DNA of 64,000 nt, taken from contig NC_135124.1 in assembly GCF_050908995.1 (NCBI RefSeq), forward strand, positions 7,502,001 to 7,566,000. The letters run 5' to 3'. Source of the DNA: Andrena cerasifolii. Lineage: Eukaryota; Arthropoda; Insecta; Hymenoptera; Andrenidae. The notes under the pieces are model-generated. The model saw nothing but the letters and a program-made list of their open reading frames with translations. It searched no databases and had not been told where the DNA came from. Positions 1-12,900 of this stretch are shown here, piece by piece; position 1 is the first letter of the stretch; each line of letters opens with the position of its first letter. The translations under genes and the position numbers were made by a program.

Positions 1-1580
1 ATATGGAAATATGGGAGGAACGAAAATATCGGGTTAAGAGTGAGTTTGAGTAAATAGGAAAATTGAGATAACTAGGAGAATTCAGTTTTTTTTTCTTCAA
101 TTTTGCGCTTAATTTCTTTGATGAATAAAAAATTCAGCTTCGTTTGTACGACCGTAATTAGGTAAAAATTCTGATAGGTGAACGTTTAGAAATTCTATCA
201 AAGAATTTCTATTTTTAATAAGGATTTCCTGAGCTGGTTGGGGTAATTTTATAAAAATAATTAGGACGTGATGCCGGACTGTTTTAAATTACCTGATTAA
301 ATTCTCGTTCAAGAGTGTGCTCAGAAGAAGAATTTTTTATCGAGATTCGAGTTTGTTTGGGGCTGAAGGAATTTTTCAGTATTCTCGGGGGATGATTTTT
401 AGAGACCGTTAATGTTATTCAAAGGATAAAGAAATGAGAGAAAAGTCTCTAATAAAGGCGGATTTACACGGCACTCTTACAGAGAAGCAACCTTTTTTCA
501 TTTTCTTCTTCACTCTAAGTAAGAGTATTAGATTATTACTTCGTTGCCTTTGAAGATATTATCCCGGCTTCAAAGGACTCAGAAACAATTTCACGTGAAA
601 TATTTTCATATTAAAATAGTGTCTCCGAGGACTTTGTTTCTTTTTATCCACGAGCAATCTACTATACGGAAACGAGGGGCACTTTATTTTCTGGTCCGAT
701 AGAGAATGCAGTTTAGTTCTACAATTCCATCGCTATTGAATTAAATTCCTTTCCTGTTAAGCCTGGGAATTTAACGGAGATGTCTGTCGCGAAGGAATCT
801 CCCTGCACCACCAGCTCGTTTCGCGAATGAAATACCTAAAACGAATCGCGTCACGTACTTATATGCACATACTACGGGGTGAATAAGATTTCATCTATTT
901 CTACAGTATTCTCATCGTTATAAAAGCTGATAGCCCAGAATCTTAATAAATTACCTGTATAATCTGTACACGGCACCAGAGCTGATTAACGAAGGACAAT
1001 AATTCGTAAAAAAATATTGATTCAAAAATACTTTTCGATTTTATCCGAATATGAAAACTGAAATTCGCAAATTATATACATCAGACAGATTTCCTTTTTT
1101 TATCGATATAGGCAAGTACTTTTCTCTGTAAATTAAGCAAATCTAGTTTGCAAAAAATGTGTTTATGATTGGACTTGATATAAGTTAAATATTCTAAATT
1201 TTTCATTTGAATGAAGTGAATAAATTTCACGATATTTATTGCCCTTCCGGGCGCATTATTTTGCACATAATTAATTAATTACAACCAGACGCAAATAAAC
1301 AGGATATTACAGCTATTTCTGCGCCGCACTGCAAGCAGAACAGTGACGAAGATGATTTAAAACAAACTCGAATAGGTTATCCACAAAAGCATTATCAAAC
1401 CCGTCCCAAATTTAAATTCCACTATCCAATCCATAAAAATCGCCAAGGACTCTCGATCTTACGAGATTTAATAACAGTGTGTGTACTTGTTCTACGAGCT
1501 ACCAAGTAACGATGCTAATCGCACTAACAATCAGGCACGCGGTTCTTTGCCACGATTCCGCCCGATAAATTTTACAATAC
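1..1580. other. AT-rich non-coding DNA
   Basis: No recognisable gene, repeat or RNA. Open frames are below 65 codons. Several short TTAATTAATTA stretches occur around 1270. Confidence 0.6.
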
Positions 1581-2190
1581 ATTCCCATGTACACGCCTGG
1601 ACGTGCATCGAACGTAATCACGGCACTTATTACAGAAAAAAAAGTGGGGCACATTAACGTTCCCCCCCCAGTTGCTCCCATTCTCCCCCATCGAAGCCGT
1701 ATTAATTCCGAGCGGCTATTATTCCCTGAAAATCAGTCGAGGCACTCCTCTGTGGCCCTTAATTGTCGCGCGCCGGCGCATTGTCCTTCCCCTTGTTATT
1801 GCCATTTTTCTTCCAATTGCTTCGCGCACAATGCCACTATGAAACGGTTGAATGCCGCACTGGGTCGTTCGAACGCGATCCCGATCCAGCAGTTGCGCGT
1901 CCCTCCACCCCTCACCGCCCACGTTCCAAACCCTCCCTCTGACTTTTCTCGTGCCTGCCCTCTCTTTCTCTCTCATAGAAATCCAGCACACGTATCGGCC
2001 GCGTATCCAGGCGGAATAATCGAACAAACGATTTCGTTCAGGCGCGATCAGCAGAAGGCCCTCGACGCGGAACATGATTTCGAGGCGGGCAACAGTTTGT
2101 CGTGTCGGCTGCTGGATACAGCGCCGCTGTTTTGTCCAGTAGAATCTCGGCCCTCGGGGGATGGCTTTCTAGGGATTTCGTTTTAATCTT
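1581..2190. other. CpG-rich patch with unrecognised 199-codon open frame
   Basis: GC and CpG content rise sharply (for example CGCGCGCCGGCGC near 1768). Long frames are open on both strands (1587-2186 plus, 1719-2075 minus), as expected when GC-rich sequence has few stop codons. Neither frame shows a domain, signal peptide or repeat I recognise. Upstream of the plus-strand ATG is no convincing 3' splice site. Treated as non-coding. Confidence 0.5.
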
Positions 2191-4140
2191 GAGTTGGGAG
2201 GATTAAGAGGCTGAATGGGGTTTTTCGATTCGAGGACTGATCTGTTGTTGTATGGAATCTGATGGGGAACAGACGTAATGTTGGCAAATGTATTTAATTG
2301 AACTGTAATTTATTAGGAATCTGTAAACATGACAGGAAAAAATGGATGAAGTGTTTTGCGATTGCTGGGGATTTCCTCGGAGTGCAAACCAATGGGCATG
2401 TAGTGGTTTGCTCTTCTCGGTGGATGTTTGTGTTCCTTCCTGAAAAATTTTATAATTACTTATTTCTTATTTCTTGAAAAATACTGTTTTTTCTCGAGAA
2501 ACTTAAGCCTACAATTTATAATAAATCTTATTAGTAACATTAGAACCTATATGAATTAGAATAGAAAATCTCAGTTGAGAAGATTCGACGTTATTGACTG
2601 GTGAAGGTGCTCATAAATTCTTATTTAACAATTTAGAAAAATTGTATAACTTCTGAATTAAGTAATGAGTTTCTTGTGGCTATTAATGAATAAATATCGA
2701 AAAGAACAGACAAAACTTTACTTTTGCTTTCTGAAGAAAGTAGTCATATCTGCAGGCTGTCACTTCAGTTTCCTCGACCAGAATCTGGTGTCCTCCTTCG
2801 TGGAACTTCGAATTCACGTTGCCTTATGTACACTTCATTGAACCACTTGTCTATACTTCGCAAGTACAGTGCAAGTTGCAATGTGCCTAGCAAATGAACC
2901 TGACAGTGACTGTACCATTATCGGAGGGTTCCTCTTCTAAGATGATGCAGGATCCTCGCGATAATACCAAAGGACGTGATAGCCAGACGATCCATAAACA
3001 GGCCCCGTGATAAATCAGCTGTGGTCGCACCCATTGCTTATCAGTCACGCCATATTCGTGGCGGCTCGTTCTGAGCTAGTGGTTTCGACCAGGCAGGTTC
3101 TCCAGCTGTACAACCTCCCCCGTCGTAATGTTGGACAATGGCAAGAGCATCAGGCTCGCCAGTGGGTTACGAATAGAAGCTGATGGGAGTATAACTCTCG
3201 AAGATCCATGAATTGGCCCTTGCAGAGAAATTGCCAGTGATACTTCGTCTGAGCGCAATTTATGCTTCCCCTTTTTTGTGGTTTTTGTGACATTGGTTCT
3301 TCTTCTCGTCTCGTTCCACCCCTTCTATGCTTTTGAAAAGTTCCAACGTTTGCGCATTTGATTTTTATTGCCAGTCTTAGAAAGGTGGAAATTGAGTAGG
3401 TTGTTCTAAAATGTAAGAGTTTAGGGGGAGTTATAAAAATAGAAGTTTAGGTGGAAATAATTAAGGTGAAATGAGTGAGAGTATTTCTCAAAAAGTGCAG
3501 TATCAATATTTCCCAATATTCCAAAGGATAGCTATTCTTACACTACAAAATTAAGCTATTTTTACATTACATCTACAAAATTCACTAAGAAGTCATTCTG
3601 TGAGATGCTTGTTAAGAAATGCTGTTGAATTTGCTCCTGGATTATGCTGGGTCGTCTTGACAAAGTTCTTCAGCTTTGGATTTCTTTAGCAGAGACTTCG
3701 TGGAATGTTTCATGTAAAATTTTCATTGCACACGAATACTACCTATACGACAGTAACTAATAAATTTCGTAAGACCTTAACAAGCTCAGTGAAAAATACT
3801 CGAAGACTGTGCAAAAGTTTCCTAGAAAATACGACAAGCTCTCTTATAATAATTTCTTAGTCTTTCACAAGACACTCAATGTCCTTATCGCAAAAATGTT
3901 CCAATTCCCATAAATTCTTACTACAAGAACAATCATCAATTTCCACGTACACAGAATAGCACAATACAAAACTACAGAGCCACAGAAAAAGCAGAAAACA
4001 ATTTTACAAGACAGAGAAAAAGAATTCAGCGTCGTTAAATCTAACTGCCCGTGCGAACACAATCAAACCTAGATTACTCAAATCGAGGTGATCAATACCG
4101 TTTTTTCCACCAACCCAGAAGAACCTAGGGGCAAAGTAGC
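2191..4140. other. non-coding, no element seen
   Basis: Mixed composition, short frames only. Nothing identifiable on either strand. Confidence 0.6.
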
Positions 4141-4158
4141 TATCAGGACCGTCCCGAA

Positions 4159-4196
4159 CTGGTCGACCACGGTATTGCTTCTCGTGCGTCGACCAG
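4159..4196. repeat. 13-bp-stem hairpin
   Basis: CTGGTCGACCACG (4159-4171) pairs with CGTG-C-GTCGACCAG (4183-4196) with one bulged C and an 11-nt loop. The GTCGAC core occurs in both arms. No promoter or gene adjoins it. Confidence 0.7.
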
Positions 4197-4199
4197 GCG

Positions 4200-5750
4200 G
4201 CATCGGGCAGTCGATTTTTCATACTCAGTGTCGCGTTTAGTCGCGTATGACTTTCCTCGCCGGCGGCCATCATTCATCCTCGTCTCGCGAGATGCACAGA
4301 AGTGTATATACACGCGAGCGCACGTGGGTCCGTGCCACACTCCTGGCTGACTCGCCGTGCATTGTCTTACCTCGAGGCTGACCCTCGCGGGGTCATAGAT
4401 CACGAGCTTCCTGGAGTAGTCCGCGATATAAATCATCGGCCGCTGGCCGGCCTTAGCGAATTTATCGTTCGCATCCGAGGCACTTAATTTATCAACGGAC
4501 AAGCAGCGGTACGCAACGGAATGGGGTGCCCCCCCTTAGCGCTGAATACCTTCAGTTTCGTTTCGCGCATTCGGAAAATAAGGCCCTTTTCACGACTGAT
4601 GTTGCTTGGCGGAGATCTACTCTCAGATGTGAAATTATCCTCGGTCCTCGGGTCTTTTCTGACCCAACGGCGTTCTCACTTCTTAAGGGGTTTCTACTTT
4701 CCAGAAAAAGATAAGAAAGTTGCTACTAGCTCGCGCGTTTCTCGTCCCTTGACATCGCGCTAAATGATGGGTTATATTGTTAATACTCGAATATCCCATA
4801 ATTCAAACTGGATGTTACTTCCTTTTAGTATCAGCTTTTTAAGAAAATAAGGATTTCAGATCGCAATAAGATGCGTAATCTCAGATGTGCGTGAACGAAA
4901 TTATGGTGAAGGATTATTATTGGAATAATATATTTAGACTATGTATATTGCGAATATTTAATGTATCTTTCTAGCGAGCCACACGCGTGGATCGTCACGC
5001 AGGCCAAGGTGTAGCTTGTGTTTCCTTTTTTCTTATTTGCTAAGGTGCTGTTATGGTCGTGAAAGGAACAGATCTTAGTTTAGTCGTGGTTTGCACACGG
5101 AGTAACGACAACCGTCGCGATACTTTTCCATGCCATTCTTTTACATTACATTTAATTATATTAAATATAAGTTCAGACCAAGCTTTAAGCTGCCACGATC
5201 GCCTGAAACTCTACGTCTCTTACATTGTGTTCCCCTTCGCAGGGTAAATCTCTGCATCGCACTTGGCGTTTTTGGTTCTGCCCCAATCTGCGTGGTCAGT
5301 GACATAAAGTTTGGTATCGATCACTGATGGTAATACTAATGATGACGCAGATTACAGGACTGATACCGACCTGCATGCCAGGATTGCGATCGATACTGAT
5401 GTAGACGTAGGGAGATTAATGCGGGGATTCATGGTGGTAGCGATTCTGTTGCTAGAATTGATGCTAATGTCGTGTTTATCAAGATCCATGTATGTCTATC
5501 TGTGTCAATAACAGCAGCGCACATACTGAGAGAGCCCTGGCCAACTTTATCACCCAACGCGCCCGCGGTGTGTTTAGAATTACGGAGTTGTTTCCTCAAA
5601 TAACTGTATCGTCTCCTGGAACACAGTGCGTTAAGAAGTCTGTAGGAAGCGTCCCTCAAAACTGAAGGGTTTCCCCTAATCACGAATACGAATGACTCGC
5701 GTGAAGCTGTCACGGATGATCGAGCAGTGAAGACGCCACTGAATTCGATC
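4200..5750. other. non-coding; weak GAT-rich degenerate repeat at 5311-5420
   Basis: Around 5311-5420 a degenerate GATACYGAT-type repeat gives an Asp/Thr-rich short frame. Otherwise no recognisable feature. The several overlapping frames at 4.1-4.5 kb lack homology. Confidence 0.5.
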
Positions 5751-8700
5751 TGTCCACCCTTCCCCCGCGTTTTATTCCAACCAGCGCGTACTAAAAGAAA
5801 ATTGAACGAAGAATAGGAAGTGGTCGTACGTTACCTAAAAGCTGGCTGGCCTGTAGCCTAGGGAAATTACGAATATCCATCTTCCTCCGGACGTTTTGGA
5901 GGATCGCTGGCCTCTATCTTCGGCTGCGTCAGATCGCGGAAGATGGCATTAGCTGGGAACGCTGGTAACCATCAATCTTGACTGGCGAAATATCTATGAG
6001 CAGGATTCAACGGGCGTTTCTCGCTTATCGAACGTTGCAAACGCTGGATGGATTCAGTTGCGCGCATCAGATGATTCCTGATGCAGAGGAAACGGAAGAT
6101 TCAACGTCACTTTGTTGAACCTCGATGAGTGACGACTGAAAAATACCCTTGCGGAGTCGGCACGTGGGGGGTGAATGCGGTGAATAATTTCGCGCCGCGT
6201 CATTCGATTTGAAAAGCGGATATTAATCCACTGCGCCAGGAGAGTGGATTTATCTGCAGCGTATTTGTCACCGTTCATTCGGGCAATATAAACGTGAAAC
6301 AATTGTGCAAATGATTCTGGCCGAAATAAATTCTAAGCGGACTTCTTTAATCCTAGGTTGAACTTAGCTCAGTTTCACTCTCGAGGTCCTTTAAAATCCA
6401 TCTCGAAGCTAATTTGTCACATAGTGCGCGACACATTCCTTCTTTGTCTGGTGATCTTTACCGCAGTTTAACAATCGGAGGTCACTCGAAGCCCCAGGAC
6501 TCCTCTCAGGGTTAAAGCCAATTCCCTCCAAGGAGCTGCTTGACGAGCAGTCTCGACGAGGACCCGCGATATTTGACGCCCCGTCGATTCTGCAAAATGA
6601 GACTGTCTGCCGCGTTAATGACGTCGTCAACAGGGTATCCGCCACGACGGATCGCGTCGCGTTTCTTGCTCAGCGAATCGTGCCTCGCCTACCGTTTAAT
6701 TACAAATTACGCCCGTAATGAGCAATTAAATAGCCAGCTGCCAGCGAGCTAATTAACTAACCGTTATACATAATTGAACCACCGACGTGTGTCGTCTGCG
6801 CTTTGACATTTGCATAGGATATTATCTCGGTACAGCGTGGCGGGAGGAGGCAGGCTAACCGCGAGAAACGATATATCTGATCGAGACTTTTCCCCGTCCC
6901 GCGGGGTGTCTTTCAGCCGTCAGATATAAATGAAACGCGTTCCTTGCCCGATCTTGTCAGATTTCTCCTGAACCGGGTGACTCGGTTTCTCTTTCGTCGC
7001 CGTCCATTTGCAAATGAATTCCTCACTCGAGCCAGCACGTTTGTCCCGTAAACGTCGGCGACTCGGACTCGGGGATATGGGGACGTGGCTCGCAGCGAGC
7101 CATAGAGGTAGATCTGATTTGAAGGGTAGGAAGACATCTCGTGTGGATGAAATTCAGGTGGAGGCGAGAAGGAAGTTTCTGTTCGGTGAGTTAATGAGAG
7201 CACGTAGTACCGAGGGATGGGAAGAATATTGTTGCTAGTAGACTTAATGGAAGGTTCTTTAGTTTATCTGTAGAACGAGTCGTGCTTCTACACTTCTGCA
7301 TTTATTCAGCCAGAACACGTAAAGTTTGGATAGTGTTAGGTCTTCTTTGGTGCAGAAGTTTAGTTTATATGAGCTTTTTTAGAAGTGACACTTTTCTCCT
7401 TTTTTTTGTGTATTTGTGTAGTTTTAGCTTGCGAAATTATCCTGTGAGCCTGGTGTACGGTCTCTGGGCAAAGTTATATAATATTGTTGTGCAGTTTATA
7501 ATCTGTGAGAGCAGAGTATGTAAATATTTGATAAATATTAATATGGTATATGGTGTTTGCATGAATAATTAAAATTAAATAGAACGAAGTATGTAAGTAA
7601 TGGGAATCCCAAATTTTCCTACCAGTGAGGAGACAAATTTAATGTCTAAAAACGAAGAAGGGTGGCTGAGAAAACTCCTTCGTTTTATAGTGAAAGGCGC
7701 AAAGTAGATTTAGGGATTACAGTTAAAAAAAACAGATTTCTGTGTGACCAAGCATCGATTGAACATCAAATGTTTGCTTTTACGTAATAGTTTGTGCGAG
7801 TGGATAGACTTTCTGTCTAAAAAGTTGCTGCTAGCGTTCAGATTTTTCTTCGCCTTTCGTTTCATCCTTTTCTTCGCCCTCCTCTTCAGTTCTTGCGTTT
7901 GAAGTCGGCCTCTCCATGCTGGCAAAGGGCCATTCGTACTTGATAGCGAGCAAGCTCGAGAGGAGAAGGGCCACGACGTGGTGAGCGAGGTTTAAAATTG
8001 AAATTCAAACTTACGGCTACAGAAATCCTTTTTCAGCCACGTGAATACGTGTTGCTGCTTCTTAGGGAAAGATAAAGTTCTGCTTTGGTGTAAGTGAAAT
8101 AGGGAGGCCACGATGAAAGTGTGACGAAAGTAAGTTGAGTGTATATTACATTGTGTGAACGTCAACATTAATACCTACCTAGCTTGTTAAAAAAGTTTTT
8201 TTGAGAAACCTGTTGTACTAAATAGCTATATAAGAAGCTTTGATTTTGAGTTTCAAAACTGACTTATAGGTACGATATACTACGTAGTCTTTTAATAAAT
8301 ATCTATTGATGCAGATCTGTAAATTTATCTGTGAAAGCTGTGGTAAATATTTCTCAAACTTCCGTCATTTAATGTTGATGATTAACGATTTTTTACATAC
8401 GATAAGTAAATATTATTCGTGATTAGGAGAATTTATAACGAAAAAGAGAAATACTAATTTACTTGAGTTATTTAAGCGTTATTTTTCAAAGTTAATAGTA
8501 CACTAGAATCTTACTTTTAACCGTGCAGTTGAATAAAGGTTCATAAAAAAAATCTATAAAATGTCAAATGAGAAGAATTTCATTCGAAAAGAAACTCTAA
8601 GTTATTTCTACAAAAAACGGGATCCACTCACAACTAAATAACAGATTTATTATTTTTCATGAGGTTTTTTATATATCAGACTCCCTTCAATCCTTTAAAC

Positions 8701-9779
8701 CAAAGCAGTATAATCCTTTAAACTTGAACCAAAGTACACAAGCAGAATCCTCTCAGAACTTCACGTTTCCTTTACGTAGCACAATATCTCCCTCATTTTT
8801 TAAACCAGAAACAATATTGAATTGAGTCTACGTTTCAAGGATCCTCCTGTTTTTCAAACGCTATCGCGAGCTCTCCGTAGTGTCAATTAGTTAATGGCGC
8901 CACGACACTTACCCAAGGCTCGCTCACTGGCCACACAAAAATTGGGAAAGCGCATCGCGAGTGTCGTGCCAATCCATTAAGCATATTGCGCCCTTATCTA
9001 GAGTCCTGAAAACTGCAGCGCAAAGGGAACGTCGAAACAAAAAGGAGACACGCAGCCAGTAGTGTTTGAATTGAGGTGCTTGCAGCAACAGGGGTGCGGC
9101 TCCATTTCGGACAGTTTTTTTAGTTATGACGTGTAATATATGTAAACAAAAATTCTACATCGTTTGGTGCACGTTTGATGCGATACAAATGAGCGATTTA
9201 TTTCTAGATTTGAAGTAGAAACAAAAACTTATCAACTTAATACCACTACTTATTGTGTGAAAATATATATTTGTCAATTAGTGTTCTCTTTTTAATGTTA
9301 AGTCAAAGCTATAATGTTATAAACAGTTTTTTTTAATTTACTCGAAGCTGGTGAAGATGGGGTGCACCCCTCTTGCTGCAAGGTCCTCAATTACGACCCG
9401 TTTACCGCCAATATCTCCGGCCTTCAGTTTAATATCCTGCCGAATGTGTTTCGCTGGATCGTAGACGTGATACCGCGGCCTACCTTGGTGTTTGCACGCT
9501 GAAACGGGTCGTTAAATCATTTCGTTAAACTATTAATCGATTGCTCTGTCTGTTATGGTGTCGAGCTCGAATAGGTATTTCCTATCGTGGTTTTCTGATA
9601 AGGCAGCTTGATAAAACGGGGATTTGTGTTATTGAGAAGGGCATGTTTTGCATTTATTCGTAGGGATGTTCATTGGTGCTTAAATTGATACAGTTGGAAA
9701 GCTTGAATTATGAATTTCTATTTGGTAAATTCGTATTTTGGCGAATTTTGTTGGTGTGCTGAATATTTGAGAAATTGAA
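5751..9779. other. non-coding stretch
   Basis: Apart from the TAAT cluster at 6.7 kb nothing is identifiable. The 7.9-8.9 kb part is AT-rich. 8.87-9.06 kb is GC-richer and CpG-rich. Confidence 0.55.
6690..6780. promoter_or_regulatory. cluster of TAAT/ATTA homeodomain cores with E-box
   Basis: About seven TAAT or ATTA cores occur in 85 bp (TTTAATTACAAATTAC, CGTAATGA, CAATTAAA, GCTAATTAAC, CATAATTG), interspersed with GC-rich spacers and one CAGCTG E-box (6736-6741). Such clusters are typical of developmental enhancers. AT-rich DNA produces these cores by chance, so this is only a candidate. Confidence 0.25.
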
Positions 9780-9966
9780 ATGGTAAACGCTATAAGTACT
9801 AAAGAAATCAAAAATTATTTTTTTCAGTGGAAAAATATGTAAATTCCATGCTGAATGCGATGGTAAACGCTGTTGTAAGTGCTAGAATAATTAATTTTAT
9901 TTTAGTTCCCACGTCGCTGTGGTTGAAATGAAAATACTGACAATTTTCACTTCTGGCACTTACACC
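9780..9966. repeat. local duplication and inversion
   Basis: ATGGTAAACGCT occurs at 9780-9791 and again at 9860-9871, followed in both copies by diverged TAAGTRCTA and an AT-rich stretch. This is an 80-bp tandem duplication. The second copy's GTTGTAAGTGCTAGAA (9872-9887) also pairs with TTCTGGCACTTACACC (9951-9966) with two mismatches, forming a possible hairpin. Confidence 0.55.
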
Positions 9967-12900
9967 ATTTGTCATTTCAACTCCTCCTTTGAGTCTACAC
10001 TAGTCTTGAGAGGAAAATTCTGGGTTAGAATAAATGTTATCTATAATGTAATTTGTAATATTTAAAGAGGGACAGATTTATCTCGTTGCTGGACTTTAGA
10101 TGGCCTATTTTTCTCTCTTCGTTTTGGAACAGAATTTTGGAGGTTGTTTGCATTACACAAAATTCTATCTCTGGAGACTCTAAATTCTTGGCTCATTGTA
10201 CCCACGCTGTATCTGTTCTGCTGTATATGCGGATAAACATAAATTCAGAACTTTCAGAGCATTCAAAACTGAAACTCCTCTCAACTCTCGTTAGAATTCG
10301 AGCCGCGCTGTCGTACAGTAATTTAAGTACGGCGCAGTTTGTGGTTAATTGTTAATACTTGGTAATTGCGCCTGTTATGTCGCAGTAATAAATTCGAAAT
10401 ACAACGATTGTAGAAATTTATAATTAACCCGAGGCAAAGTGTGCGCAATAATAGTTTTCATACGAAGTATTCGTTACATCAAGTATTTATAAAACAGTGA
10501 ACGAGTGAAAAACGTAAAAATTCCATGTATAATTTATACAGGCACATAAAACGCCTGTCACCACATGATATTCAAATCAATTCGTATTCAAAATTTGAAT
10601 GAAGCAAGTAATTGGAAGCATCGATTTTAAACTACCAAATTTTTTAACAAATTTCTATTGAATAAAAATAAACTTCACTGCGAATCGCATTAAGTAGAAG
10701 TATTTTTTGCAATATTTTACTTTTCATTTGGGAGGCATCCCACAATCAATCTTCCATCGTCCTCTTTAATCATTAAATATCGTAGATTACGTTCCAGTCC
10801 CGACGGAGTATTTTCAACACAGATATCCACAAATCTAATCGTCCATTTCGTTATTGAATCCACTCCCAGAATAAAACTATTATCTGTTACCAAAGTACAC
10901 GCTCGTTTTTCCAATGTTTCATCAGATAAAACATCACGTCTCTGCCCTGTCCAAACATTCTACTGCGAAACGGTTCGAGTTTCACGAAATTTTCATTGCC
11001 GATTAACCCAGAGAGAGAGAGCCCGGCTTCGATCAATTGGATTTGCCTGTTTCGTTGAAATACCAGTGGAATTATTTGACCATGGACGTTTCCAGTGTGA
11101 CGGGGAACGTGCAAACTTAGAAACGTCTAAGATTATTTTGGGAAGCAACGTCGTCTGTCTATTCGTTCCCCCCCAGCTATTTTGATTCTACGCCGACGGG
11201 CTCCTCGAAAGCCTCTCGTCACTCGATTGCGAGTGCTCTCCGTTCGAGAGGATTTTAATTAAATGCTCAGCCGGTCTCTTCAAAGATCCCATTAAACTGA
11301 ATTCGTCCCCATTCATGCACGAAGGCTGCTCGTGGATTTCGCGATCAAAACGTTCCGAGTGGAAGAGTTCTTTGGCCGCAGCGAAATCCGAGTGTTTACC
11401 GATCACCCGTTTCAGTTATGTAGACCCTTGGTTAGATGCCCAATTTCGTCGATGAAAAGCTGGCTAATTAGTGCCAACTGTTTGGCCCAGATTTCTTTTT
11501 CAATTCTGCTTCCATGCTTCTATATTTGGGTATGAAATATTGCTGAAATATTGCGATTTTTTATATGGGCTTGTCTATTTGAATTTAATACTGCTGTAGC
11601 AAGCGTTCTATAGACTCTGTGCTTCATACTTTTTAAAATTTTTTTCTTTTTGATTGAACTGGTTTGATTGCTGGATTTTTATGATATTTGACGGTGTGTG
11701 AAATGAAATATAAATTTGCAGCTGTTTGTCAAAATCCGTGAATCGAAAATAAAGATTCGTGTATGAAGTTTTCCGAAAGAAAAGACACAGCAGATTCACA
11801 ACTGATCGTTCAAATTTAGGAAGTTACGTAATATAACACTAGCTGAATCGTTCAAGTGACAGATTTCACTTCATCTCAATTATTCTCTCTCCAAATCAAA
11901 GAAATCTTTATTTTAAATAAACTGCCAGTTCAGGAAACACTTTTAAGGCAGAAGCTACTCTTCCATCCATTAATTCCCACCTCTCTCTAAAATTTCCCTT
12001 TTAACCGTGATCATTACAATGGTAGAATTAATTCAAAGTTCCCGATATTTCGCAGTGATTTATTTTCGAAAGCGTTTCGCAAGCATGTTCTAACGTTACC
12101 GTTGATTTATATTTTATTACCGCTAGATTATCCCGCGGTGCAACGTGTTTGTTAATCGCGTCGCGTTACATCCTAAATAATCCTACGTATGCTGTTACAC
12201 GACGCTTTAACACTGCAGCCGTTGCTAATTTGCATCGCGCCAGAGTCACACTCGCGACATTACGCGTGTAATGCGTGGTGATGAACGTAATCGCGTGATT
12301 CTGATCCTCCCGAAGGAGAAACTCGCGGCGTCAACGACGCCCATGCCAGTCTGTCAAAGAAGAAGGTGCAAACAGCTGTGAGATAATCCGCTGTAAAAAT
12401 TCGAGGCGACATTTCGCTAATCTGGAACAAAAGATATTATAAAACCACTGTAGGGAGCGGAGAAATCTTCGGAACATAAATCTATGCTAGAAGCACTTCG
12501 TAGCATAATTTCCCAAAGTCGCATCTCGGAAAATCTTCATCTTCTACCTTCCCGCAGTCCTAATTAACTTATAATTAAATATCGCTGCTGGAAACTACAT
12601 ACTTGGTTATTCATAAACTGAATAACTGAAACGAAGAACAAAACCTTACTCGGATAGTACCGTAGATAAAAATATATTTCGACATTCTCCGCGCACAGTG
12701 AATTACATCCACGTTCGTAAATCCCCCAGCTCCTTTTCATTTCAATTTAATTTCAATTCCTTGCCTTAGTAATGCAATGGCCATAGAAAGTATCACGAAA
12801 CCTACTGTCCCCCTTAAGGTGACGCTCGACATACTTTATTCGGAGGACTGTATTGTGCAGGATTCGTTATTTATTCCACGGAACGTAGTTTCTTAGTGCG

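Noticed and set aside
1587..2186. 199-codon plus-strand open frame
   Set aside because: CpG-rich patch with long frames on both strands, no domain, no splice or start context.
5311..5511. Asp/Thr-rich short frame as a possible peptide gene
   Set aside because: It follows a degenerate GAT-type repeat and has no start context or homology.
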